Part shown: positions 12,201 through 21,422 of the stretch, piece by piece
Layout of the letters: each line of letters begins with the position of its first letter
Position numbering within the stretch: the first letter of the stretch is position 1
Assembly: GCA_031213475.1 (NCBI GenBank)
Contig: JARUPZ010000007.1
Span: 5,203,586 to 5,267,585 of the forward strand
Length of the DNA: 64,000 bases
Direction of reading: 5' to 3'
DNA from: Nereocystis luetkeana
Lineage: Eukaryota; Sar; Phaeophyceae; Laminariales; Laminariaceae
Notes under the pieces: model-generated
Seen by the model: only the letters and a program-made list of their open reading frames with translations
The model's database searches: none
Told to the model about the DNA's origin: nothing
Program-made: the position numbers and the translations under genes

Positions 12201-14553
12201 GCAGCTGCCTACCATCATCGCTGACAACGGGGGCTACGATGGCTCCGAGCTCATCTCCAGCCTCCGCGCCGCGCACGCCAAGGGGCAAAAGGTGAGTGCT
12301 GCATGAAGTCTTCGGTTTCAGTTTGTTTTTTTTCCCACTGTTTGCGCCTATGAATTGTCAATATGCCGCAAAACTCCGTTACAGTTGTGTATGTATACAC
12401 CAGATATGATACACGTATATAGCGTTCTTAATATCCCGTACGTGTATAAAAGACCGACTCAAAGCTAACCCTTTCTCGTTTCTTCTTCATCTTTTTCTCG
12501 TTTTACCTTGCGCGCCCGTAGACTTCGGGGTTGGACATGCAGCAGGGAATCGTGGGCGACATGAATGAGTTGGGCGTGCGGGAGGCATACAAGAGCAAAC
12601 TTCAGGTGACGACCCATATATATATTTGTATATATATATCACGCAGAACAATTTTTCCAAAGAGAGTACTGGTTTTTCCTCCGTCATTTTTCAGAATCGA
12701 CACGTGAAACAAAGTGCTCCAGAATCGCGCGGCCGAGAGGAATCCAAAACCGGACTTGGGGAAAAAATCCATGAACAACGGCCATTTTTCGAAAAAAAAA
12801 ATGGGAAAGTTTACCCCGAAATTACCCCTAAATGTTGGAGGGGGGGAAAAATGATCCGCGTTGAAATATAAATTAGAGACGACGCCCAACGCATACCTGA
12901 TTTGTCGAGAAGGTGCATGTATGTATACAGGAGTTGGTAAAAAAATGTATTATATGTATATATCCACAATGATGCATGTGTCCATACACGACAATATACA
13001 TGTCATACACACTTTTCAAAGATTCATGAAAAGGCTTTTCTCGGCCCACATAGTTTTTTTCGAAAAAAGAAGAACCATGAGTGTCCAGGTCCAGTTCATT
13101 CGAATCCGAGGAGTTTTTCGACCCCCATCGTGCAGGTTTTGCGCTATAATCTCCACAGCTGGAGACGACAAAAGTGGGTTTTTCGCCTACTGTATATCTC
13201 GCTTCAAACTGTTTAGATGGAAATGAAATATTGTTTTCCAGGAATGTACCCCTGGACGAGATACCCTCAAATCCGGTGTAAAAAAAAGAAAATGACTAAC
13301 GTGTCGACCTCCAAAATCCTAACTAAGTTTTGTCGGAAAAACGAAGTACTCCGATGCAACGACGAAAACCAAAAAAAAATCTGAAACGATGCTTCCATCC
13401 GTCTGAAACAGGGTTTTCCGGCAATACCAGGTATATTACATGTCCTCTGAAAATAAGTGACCACCCCAAAACAATTCAATATGTGAATGTCGATTTTCTG
13501 AAAAATAAAATCTGTCTGGACTATATAATATATTGTGTATATTTGTATTTGTACGAAGTATAGCGATAGCGCACACCGTAAATTATGAAAGTAGTAGTGC
13601 TGTGCGACGACGGCACGCGCCATCATGGTGTGACACACACACACACAAAAAAAAGTACCAAGAAGCGCTCGTCGTGCTATTATCACTATTGTGTGCCATT
13701 TTTTTTTTCCATGTCTTGGTAGGCTGGATATCGAACAGATAGAGGGCAGTCGCGACGAGGAACCATACCGAGGGTGTCACGGTGGTTTTTTGTAGAGGGG
13801 TTCCCACTGCCAATGGAGTTCCACTATCAGTGGGCCTGTGTAATACATATCAAGTATCAGGTAGGAATCAGAACCCACGATGGACCCCAAGCACGTGTAT
13901 TCCCCTATGATTACACTCCGTAGCTGGTTCTGATTGCTGTGTTGCCCCGTAATATGCTCGTGGGGTCGAGCCGCGCTGCTGGGGGGCTTCGAGTCCGTTT
14001 GGCTCACAGGCCGATCTGTCAAACGTGTGTGCCTGGCACTCTCTCGCCGACACATAGGCGAAGTAGATCGTGACGAGATACAATAATTCGTTTATGAGGT
14101 ATATATGACATCATGGATTGTAATTATTTGTTTTGTGTTTGGTTGTGAGTGGTTCTGCGGTAGGGATACCCCCCCACCGTCGTATCGTTTCCTGACGCAA
14201 TGCGAGACCGGTACGTTGTTGTTTTATGCTTGTTTTTACCTAAACTTGGACAACTATAAGTTTCGTAGCCTGTTTTCGTTACCGTAAGGTAGGTTTCAGG
14301 GGCATGAGCTGATGTGAGAGCCCCGTCACGTTCACGGTCAAAGGCGCGACCGTCTGCTGCCCAATTGCATACACTCACCATGCGCGGCGTTTTTTTTTTT
14401 TTTACTCTCTTCCCGATCCTCTTGTGCCCTTGTGTTATTTCAACCTGTGTCCTGTCTCAGGTGCTTGTCTCGGCGGCTGAGGCGGCGGAAATGGTCCTAC
14501 GCGTTGATGACATCATCAAGTGCGCACCTCGCCAGCGCCAACAACAAATGTAG
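690..14553 (+). CDS. CCT2: T-complex protein 1 subunit beta (CCT2), C-terminal 408 residues, 5' partial
   Basis: Beta subunit of the cytosolic TRiC/CCT chaperonin, which folds actin, tubulin and other proteins using ATP. Ten exons on + join in frame: 690-808, 1777-1935, 2875-3013, 5071-5187, 6158-6304, 7727-7809, 11044-11179, 12142-12291, 12522-12605, 14461-14553 (TAG). They give 408 residues starting at [10 protein letters not shown], matching human CCT2 from about residue 128 to the end without gaps. Recognisable blocks are [89 protein letters not shown], the GGGCTE nucleotide-site loop, [10 protein letters not shown] and [12 protein letters not shown]. The intermediate and apical domains and the C-terminal equatorial half are present; the N-terminal equatorial part with the GDGTT motif must lie before the window. 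The last residues (RQRQQQM) differ from the usual tail, as is common. Intron 3 is GC-AG; the others are GT-AG. Confidence 0.97.
3014..5070 (+). other. CCT2 intron 3, a GC-AG intron
   Basis: The preceding exon ends ...ATGAACAAG and the intron opens GCGAGT at 3014. The next exon begins at 5071 after TGTGGCAG. Only this junction keeps the conserved run [12 protein letters not shown] in frame: the nearby GT at 3018 would leave one extra base and shift the frame. The intron holds a dispersed repeat (3285-3440), TACCTGGTA words at 4459-4474 and a G-rich run at 4924-4947. Confidence 0.85.
3285..3440 (+). repeat. Dispersed repeat family C, copy 1
   Basis: Shares GGTTGGATCTGTACTATAGA-like sequence and a GATCTAGAT/GATATAGAT-rich body with 5335-5550 (+) and 50495-50645 (-). 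Noncoding, about 150-210 bp, diverged. The superfamily is unknown. Confidence 0.6.
5335..5550 (+). repeat. Dispersed repeat family C, copy 2
   Basis: Contains CTCATGTTGCCGGGTGGGAG and TTTCCTGGGTTGTATCTGTA, which reappear in reverse complement at 50575-50640. It lies in CCT2 intron 4. The internal GATCTAG-type words are partly palindromic. Confidence 0.6.
6055..6083. repeat. GATA microsatellite
   Basis: About seven tandem GATA units inside CCT2 intron 4, 75 bp before the next exon. Confidence 0.9.
7089..7177. mobile_element. Palindromic MITE family B, copy 1 (diverged)
   Basis: Half-site CCCGTTTTGGGGGCAAACC and opposite half GATGCTGCAGTTC flank the family centre GAATTCCAAGTA. It is followed by CCTAAAAGGGTT, the usual outer edge. 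It lies in CCT2 intron 5. Confidence 0.7.
7311..7411. mobile_element. Palindromic MITE family A, copy 1
   Basis: About 100 bp with imperfect terminal inverted repeats (GGGGACCATAGTAAATAGGA and its complement) around a conserved AT-rich middle with ACCTA...AACATTTGGTCC. A TACCAGGTA word abuts its right end at 7415. It lies in CCT2 intron 5. Confidence 0.85.
7681..7709. repeat. CTAC microsatellite
   Basis: About six CTAC units just before the acceptor of the CCT2 exon at 7727. Confidence 0.85.
7963..8068. mobile_element. Palindromic MITE family A, copy 2
   Basis: It starts TTACGGGGGGACCATAGT and ends in CCCCCCGTAA. TA lies immediately outside each end, consistent with a TA target-site duplication. 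It lies in CCT2 intron 6. Confidence 0.9.
8226..8330. mobile_element. Palindromic MITE family A, copy 3
   Basis: It starts TTACGGGGGACCATAGTTAA and ends TTAACTATGGCCCCCCGT. It lies only ~160 bp from copy 2 in the same CCT2 intron. Confidence 0.9.
9241..9281. repeat. CAA microsatellite
   Basis: About 13 tandem CAA units in CCT2 intron 6. Confidence 0.9.
9560..9681 (+). repeat. Poly-C-tailed repeat family D, 3' fragment
   Basis: Only the terminal part is present: GGTCATGCATGATATCGAGT followed by a run of about 14 C. The next full element starts directly after the run, so the two are head-to-tail. Confidence 0.6.
9682..10219 (+). repeat. Poly-C-tailed repeat family D, full-length copy
   Basis: Noncoding element of about 540 bp. 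It opens TATTTTATATAGGTTGGGTT, runs through a GCTTGGTGCAAGCAATGTCT segment, and ends ATCGAGTAC followed by ~16 C. A second full-length copy lies inverted at 33396-33917, so both ends can be defined by comparison. No open frame or tRNA boxes were recognised. It lies in CCT2 intron 6. Confidence 0.75.
10220..10378 (+). repeat. Poly-C-tailed repeat family D, tandem 3' fragment
   Basis: Repeats the last ~155 bp of the preceding copy (GCGCAAGCAATGTCTTCTGC ... CATGCATGACTTGAGTAC) and again ends in a C-rich run. Confidence 0.7.
12606..14460 (+). other. CCT2 intron 9
   Basis: Intron of 1,855 bp from GTGACG to CTGTCTCAG. It contains AT-rich dinucleotide stretches, a TACCAGGTA word at 13425, a CA run at 13632-13648 and T-runs. 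No coding signal or recognised repeat family was found. Confidence 0.6.
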
Positions 14554-16260
14554 TAGAGTCCACTCCGTTTGGCTGAGTGTCTCGCATTATTATGCACCAC
14601 TTTGTTGTTTTAATGACGGAAACGGGTGTTGGGGCTGGGAGAAGTGTCAGCGTGTTTCTGCATGAAGGGGGGGGGGGGGGTCGAAACGAACAAAGCAGGA
14701 GCTCGTGCAGAAGGCCGGATTGTCGGGGAGCAGAATAAGCTGAAGCCCCCCTGGGGCAGGGAAGAGCACTCGAGGGGGATCTTTAGCAGTATAAAATGAG
14801 GCCGCAGGCGACTGCGGCGATGTTTTTTCTCTGGGGATGCGTAGCTCTAATTTTTGTTCTGAATTATGAGGGTTTTTGTCCCTGGCGCGAGAGAAACAAG
14901 GGCTAAGTCCACGAAATGGGGGGAAGGAGTATGTTGCTGCATTTTGTTTTCTTCCAGCAACACCGCCCTGATGGTTCTGTTTGCGCAAGTGGTACCATGG
15001 GTGCCGTTTGCTATGATATCCGCTGGCAATGCTGCAAGCAGCATGGCCTTCGTGGCGAACATGACCACGGGAGAAACATCGACGTTACGCCCACTATACC
15101 TGAGTGTGCAGTAAGGCGCGATACAGTAGACTCCCCGTCAAATTGATGACGAACGTTGCGGCTGTGCCTGCTCTCTGCTTGTTGGCAAACTTCTGAAAGG
15201 TGTATCCGGCCCTCAACGACCTGTGTCACGCATCGCTAGTCTAGACTCTCAAACGGCGGAGACTAAAGCGTCCCATTGCTCCGATTCAAACGCTCCTGGC
15301 GCCAGGTAATAAGCTGGAGCCACACTGTTTGCGTGTTCAGGGCCCTCGAGCTTATCGAAAACGCTCACGGCGAAGAACCGAATATCGCCTCCGCCCGGGT
15401 GCCATGTGCTTCGAACCGTTGCAGCTCAAAGTTGGTAGAAATGACACGAAGATTGATCAAATCCACCCGGACTTTAGCGTCGTACACAATCCCACCTGCA
15501 CATATTCTTAGGTTGCCACCTCTGCGATCCCAGCATTTCTGTTGACGGAGTGCATTCAGCACACTGAAGCAGTGGCGAGCATGATACAGCTGTCCGTCTC
15601 GTGCAGCGCGCGTGCCCTCAGCCCCACGTGTTCGACCCCCTCGGGCACACAACCCCCGAACTGCGGCACAGTGCGGTCGACTCTCTCCAGCCGTGGTCGC
15701 CACTGTCACGTGTAGCCCCTGCGGTCATGGGCCACCTCCGTGGCACACCGACGCACACCGGCCGTCAATTCCCCCCCAGCGTGGTGAGGCTAGATTGCGG
15801 GAAGGGCTCCCAAAAACTCCGGCATGAAAAGTGGTAGGATCGTCGACGTCGAATGTCCGCCAAAAGGCTCCTTACAACCGACTTTACTGTGGATGATCGA
15901 TTGGAGGCGCGCGACGCGTTGACCGCCGTATCTGGGGCCCGATAGAGCGCTGCAGGAGCTACTGATAATGTAGTTGAGCACCTGGGAGGCGTACTCGTCC
16001 TGCGGGTGTCACGGGGGGGTATTCCCTTCTTCTCCGTCGGTGGAGCTCGCCAGCATCACCACCGTTGCGACCGCGGACACGGCGGCGTGGACGTCGGGCG
16101 AAACGTTAACCACCAGTGTAGCCGATGTGTTTTCGTCGCCGGTCGAGCCTGACAAGTGGGATTACTTTACACAACGAACCTTAAGGCGCGGTGCACGGTA
16201 GCGACCTGCTCAAACTGCCCACGACAGGCGTTGCGTATCACGCCCCCCCCCCCCCCCGAC
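14554..16260. other. Intergenic DNA downstream of CCT2
   Basis: No gene is assigned. Short open stretches of coding-like composition occur on both strands (about 14,957-15,160 on +, 15,365-15,530 and 15,790-15,981 on -). None has a recognisable domain, start or splice context. They may be decayed coding DNA or unrecognised exons. Confidence 0.4.
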
Positions 16261-16289
16261 TCCACGGATGCACATTATTTTACGTTTTA

Positions 16290-17090
16290 GTGTCATGCCA
16301 CGGCAAGGCCCATGTATTACCACCGGCCACAGCGCTGCCGCGGCCATGACGCTGTCGCGGCATGTGCCACGGTTGTGCCCGCGAATATTGCTGTGGTACT
16401 TGTCATGTTATCCCACGGCAAGCCCGGCGACCATGTCCATGGCAAGACCCCACGGCGAGATGCCACGGCTAAACCCACCACAAGACCCACGGCCAGGCCC
16501 GCGGCGGCAATGTCCGCGACAAGACCCACCGCAAGTCCCACGGTCTTGCCCATGGCAAGACACCCACCTGGCACCCTGTTCACATTCTGGTACTTTGAAC
16601 CCGCAGTGGGCCCATCCCAATTGGCACCCTGATCCCACCCACAATATGCAGAAATATATTCAGCGCTCCGCTGGAGCCGCCGGAGGTCCATATGGCACCC
16701 TGTTTCTCATTGGGCCTTGCCACGGTCCTTGCCGCGGGTCTTGCCGCGCGAGGCTTGCCGCGGGCCTTGCTGCGAGCCTCGCCGTGGTCATGATCGCGGG
16801 GCTTGCCGTGGGTATTGCCGTGAGTATTGCCGTGATATGCCGTGAACATTACTGTGGCGTGGCGTGGGACTTGCCATTCACCAAGGGGTTTGCCGTGGCG
16901 TGCTGAGGGCAGCCGTGGCGCTTTGCCGTAGGCTTGCCGCGGCAAACGTTCCATGGTATGCCATGGCAAACGTCTTGGGCTGCCACGACATGCCGCGGCA
17001 TGCCGTGGACACTGCCGTGGGTTGTTGCGGCATGCCGTGGGCACTACCGTGGGTTGCCGCGGCATGCCATGGGCACTGCACCCCTCCCAT
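16290..17090. repeat. GC-rich minisatellite in two opposed blocks
   Basis: About 16300-16560 is dense in CCACGGCAAGACCCACGG-type words. About 16710-17090 is dense in the complementary TTGCCGTGGG/TGCCGCGGCA words. The unit is a loose 9-20 bp motif. The blocks are inverted relative to each other around a ~150-bp spacer in which GGCACCCTG occurs three times. Apparent open frames here are low-complexity by-products. Confidence 0.75.
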
Positions 17091-17470
17091 AGCGGCTGCC
17101 CGAGTCCGCGCCTAATCCCCATCCGTCAAGACGAAGGCGCAGACTTGGGCAGCCGCTATGGCTAGAGAGTAGTCACCGGACGAAGGAAGCCAAGAATAAC
17201 TCGTAACGGGGCCGCCACTCGGTGCCTCGCCTCCGCAGCCAACTACGGCGTGGGGTCATCAGCGGTACCACCTCCGGGGTCAGAAACGTAAATCTCGCGC
17301 GGACCTCTCCGGGGGTGGTGCTGCTGATGACCCACGCCATAGTTGGCTGCGGATGCGAGGTGCCTTATGGCGGACCCGTCGGGAGTTACCCCTCGTTCTC
17401 CTTCGTATGTTGACCGCGCTCTAACCATAGCCACTGCCCGAGTCCGTGCCTTCGTCCTGACGGCCGGAGA
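17086..17470. repeat. Nested palindrome
   Basis: Inner inverted repeat: CCATAGCGGCTGCCCGAGTC at 17087 pairs with its complement ending at 17161. Outer inverted repeat: GCCTCGCCTCCGCAGCCAAC (17227) and GGGGTCATCAGC pair with GCTGATGACCCACGCC (17321) and TTGGCTGCGGATGCGAGG. The arm CCGTCAAGACGAAGGC (17122) is matched again at 17450. No terminal duplication was identified. Confidence 0.7.
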
Positions 17471-17779
17471 TAAGGTCGTCCCCAACCTCTATTGTAGCGT
17501 CTCGACAACGCTCTTTGCCCGTCGCATCTGTGTTTGTAAAAGAACCGAAGGGCATCGTCCCCTCGTTGGAATGTCTATTGACGTTATTTAATAACCAGGG
17601 TGGTGGCACCCCCCCTCCTCCCCCCACCCGTTCTCACCCCCTGCGAGGCACATTATCCCCTCGCGGCGCCTCCCCTTGAAGGAGGTAATCTTGGATGGAA
17701 TCATCGCATTTCTATTGTCGCTCGCCATCTGTTGCTCCAGGCCTGCTGCCCTCTGTCCAACCCTGTTTACATAACCCCA

Positions 17780-18840
17780 CAGTCGTGAGGGCTGGTCCCT
17801 CCTTCCCCGTACTTGCCCATGCCGAAGTAGTCGTACGCCTCCCTCGTTTCACCGACGGTAAAACCACCGTTAGACGCATCGCGACTGTCGCGGGTAGCCA
17901 ATGTCCTTCTAGCTGCGTCCCGATCGACGGTTGTTGCGATAGCCCCCCTGGCGTGGATGCCAGTTGCTTCGCCGTCCCTGTACTCATACATGCCGGGGCA
18001 GTCGCCCGCCATCTGCGTCCAACCGGCAACGGAACCGCCGTTAGGCGGATCGCGGCTATCCCGGGCGATCGACGCCTCTTGTGCTGCGCCCCGATTCGCT
18101 CTTGTTGAGTTAACCCCCCTGGCATGAGGGCTGGTCGCTCCATTCCGACACTCTTCTTTGCGGACGTTGTTGTCCGCCCCCCGCGCCCGAACGGTGGCGA
18201 ACATATCGCTGGGCGCATCACGGCTATAACGGGCGCCGGACCACCGTCCTGCTGTGCCCCGATTAACGGTCGATGCTGTATACTCGAAGCACAGCCCTAT
18301 CGGCGCGGGGGCTGGTCCCTCCGCCCCCGTATCCGTCCATGCCGGAAGGTTCAACCGCCCCTCTTGTCCCACTAGCAATGGAACTGCCGCTGGGCGCACC
18401 ACAACTGTCGCGGGCGGCCGACCTTACTCCTCCTTCTCCCTGATTAACGATAGTTTCCGCATATAGCCATATTGGCGCTAGGTTGGTTCCCTCGTCCCTG
18501 GACTTCTCCATGCCAGGGAAGTTGTCCGACGCTCGCATCCCACCGGCGCGGCCCACCGCTTGGCGCTAGCACCTGTCGTAGGCACTCGATCCTCGCCATG
18601 GTGCTCCTCAAATGACGGTGGTAGAAGTAGCCCCGGTGGTGCGAGAGCCAGACACCCTATCGCCGCATGATCCCTGCTGATACAGCCGTCTGCCGCTTTC
18701 GCCCTACCTGCCGCATAATTTCTTCTGGGCCCGTTGCAGCTGCTACTGGTGACCGGCCCCCATCCGCGTTCCCCATTGACGCCTATTGCTGTAGCCCTCC
18801 TGGTGTGCGGGCCGGGTCCCCTGCTCCCACCCTCCTATGC
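17780..18840. repeat. Diverged tandem array, ~171-bp unit
   Basis: At least five units recur at roughly 168-180 bp spacing, anchored by GGCGCATCACGGCTATAACG-like words near 17874, 18044, 18211, 18392 and 18556 and by GGGCTGGTCCCTCC-like words. On - the units read as related ~57-residue peptides (RDSRDPPNGG, RDSRDASNGG, SRDAPS), but the reading frame changes between units. A decayed or spliced repeat protein is possible; plain satellite DNA is equally possible. Confidence 0.65.
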
Positions 18841-19169
18841 TGGAATAAATCGCATGCAGGTCGCAGCCTAAAGGCGGAAAAAAATATCTCTCTATCCACC
18901 GCGGCTGCGGCGGGAGACCTGGTCGATGTTTTTTTTTCTATTAATAGTGGCCCCCCTGTTGTACGATCGTCTCGTGCCCGTTAGACCTGCGTAACCACTG
19001 CACCTCTCGTCGGGGGCGTGGATATATTTGAAGCGTCCGACTGGTGGACATTGCCGGGAAACCACGAGATCAGAGTCCTCCACTACTCGCGCTACACCTG
19101 AGAGCATGCCTCCAACGGCGCCTGCATGGTAGACGATGGCGCGGCGATGAGGGGGGGCCCCAGCCAATT

Positions 19170-20640
19170 CTACGCCCTCCGTGAGCCCCCATGGCCTTCC
19201 TTCGCCTGATATCCCTCATTAAACGCTTCACAAGGGCACTCCTCTTTCTGCCCTTCCCCTCGCCCTCCCTCCTCTCACACATCCACACATCCAACCCCCC
19301 CGACCTTGTCGAAGTGCCCTTTCCAAATAAAGATGCCTCAAAAACGTGCGGTTACCCGTGTCCAGCTTACCTAAGCCGCATCTCCGTTGTTGATTGCGAA
19401 TCCGCCCCCCACGCTCGTCGGCTGTCGTCATGGGCCCATCGATTTGCGCACGGTTTCGATCAATTGAGAGATACCTCCGCGAACACCCCTCTTGCGCGTG
19501 CTCCCCTGAAGCGGCGCTGGCTTAAGGGTGCCACTCCCGCTGCAATTTGTCCAGCTGCTCCGCCGCTTGCGGCGGAACCACCGGGTTCTCGCAGTGTCAG
19601 AGTAGTGGTACGGTGTTTAACGCTATTCATACTGCCATGAGAAACCACCGAACGAGAAAAACACTCCCCGCCGTTTCATACTGTGTGTTGTTGTATTATT
19701 GCAGAATAGTTATAAGTTGTTAGTACTCGCATGTCTACAATGTTCGTTGTTGTACGTCGTATTATGATAACTAATGGGTGTCAAACAACAGCATCTTCGG
19801 GAGGGTAGGCCATGTACTACCCCCACGTCGCCATTGACACACAAGGTCTGCCTGCTTCACCGCCAAACCGCAACCAACTTTTTGTAGCGGGAATTCCTAA
19901 AGAGAGGTATGAAGTTAACAAAACGAGCCCGGACGAGCCGAGTAGAGCCATTCATAGCCAGGGGAAAGCGATGTGAACATCGCCCACTACGATAATGGCA
20001 ACGTCAACACAACTGAACCCTGATGGCACCATCAGCACAAACGAACCCCGCCTGCAAGGTGGGCACTACTTGCTAGACGACAAAAAAAATCCTCGACAAT
20101 CTCACGGAGTCGGGACAACTGGGTTTACGAAGTGGACACCCTTCCACGCAGCAGCCATTCTGTCTACGTGCCACGCCAGCGGCCGCGCCTCCCTTGGATT
20201 ATCCCGTTTTTTTTCACTACCTGGTATGTGCTACAAAACCACGTCGGTGATGTCCTTGCTGTAATGTCCGCCGCCAACTACTCTCGCCAGCATACGCTCA
20301 TGCTCATCAAGTAAGGGGGTCTTGTCTCGCTACTGATATCATGAGGATGAACGACGCTTCAATTACTATCCAGATCGAGACGCCGACAACCCCGCCGTGC
20401 AATTCAACTGCTTAGCTCCGGCCCACACGGACTCGTCGCCGACCGACTGACATCAACAGTCATGCTTTGGAGAGCATAAAACCCGTAGGCGCTACGTCTG
20501 TTGTCGGTGAATATCGCACCCGGTGTCGATGAAACCCTCGACAAGGGCGGCCAAATGTTTTATGTATTCGGCTTATGAATAATATCTTTGTTCCATCATC
20601 GTAACGGTTCGCAAGCGAACAAATACCTCTCACAGTTTGT
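19170..20640. other. Intergenic DNA, no gene recognised
   Basis: Moderately GC-rich with open stretches on both strands (for example 19191-19640 on +, 19995-20264 on +). None shows a known domain. A TACCTGGTA word lies at 20218. Confidence 0.35.
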
Positions 20641-20799
20641 CTTACTCTAACGCACCTCTTCCAGCGGCTAGGTATAACAGCGTGGCGCAGCGTGGCTCCA
20701 GGATGGTTCGTCAAGGTCATCAACGGCGCTATCAAAGGCCCCTACCGCGTCGCCCCTTCTCTAGACGACGTCACCGTCCTCAACTCCGACATGGGGTTT

Positions 20800-20934
20800 T
20801 CACCCCCCCCCCCCCATACGGCTACGACCATACATGATATGAATACCCGCCCAGCTCCCCTCCCACCGCATCCCCCCCAAGGGCCTATGGTCAGATGACT
20901 ACGGCCATGCAAGATATCGAGTACCCCCCCCCGT
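20800..20934 (+). repeat. Poly-C-tailed repeat family D, two terminal fragments
   Basis: The ends CCATACATGATATGAATACC and GCAAGATATCGAGTAC are each followed by C-rich runs. They correspond to the 3' end of the element at 9682-10219. Confidence 0.55.
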
Positions 20935-21298
20935 CGATTCGTTTCGAATATGTTTCTCGTTTTGTCCAATAAGTCCTTCCGTCGGGACCCGAAGCATCGT
21001 ACCCAGCCTACCAACAATGATGCTGTACCCCTTCCGACCCACGAGCCAAGGAAGAATAGCAGAAGCCCCAAAACGATCATAATATACTATTCATAGTGTG
21101 TGAATGAAGTCGGTCGGGGCGAGCGCCTCACAGTCAAAATAAATCTGTGATACTACTTCTGCTGCTGCCGAGAACTATAAAAACCGCAAAATCACTTCTG
21201 AGCCATGCCACGTGAGGGAAAGGAAGTTGGGGATCAATAGTTTGCAACTTCAACCCCTCTACTCGGTGGCATACCTCTCCCGTGCATGCTTGTTCTTC

Positions 21299-21365
21299 GC
21301 TGTTGTTGCTGCTGCTACTGCTACTACTACTGCTGCTACTACTACTACTACTACTACTACTACTG
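21299..21365. repeat. Trinucleotide (CTG/CTA) microsatellite
   Basis: Interrupted run of GCTGCTACTACTACT type just downstream of the stop of the 552-residue frame on -. Confidence 0.85.
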
Positions 21366-21422
21366 TTGCACCACTACTGTAGTTGACATCAGCTCGCGGC
21401 TCAACCTGCCCATTGGCCCTAT

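Noticed and set aside
16268-17122. Overlapping 180-212-residue open frames on both strands
   Set aside because: They arise from the GC-rich minisatellite, which has few stop codons in any frame.
20640-20800. Possible exon on + reading GWFVKVINGAIKGPYRVAP
   Set aside because: The composition is coding-like, but no start, no matching exons and no recognisable family were found; it adjoins repeat fragments.
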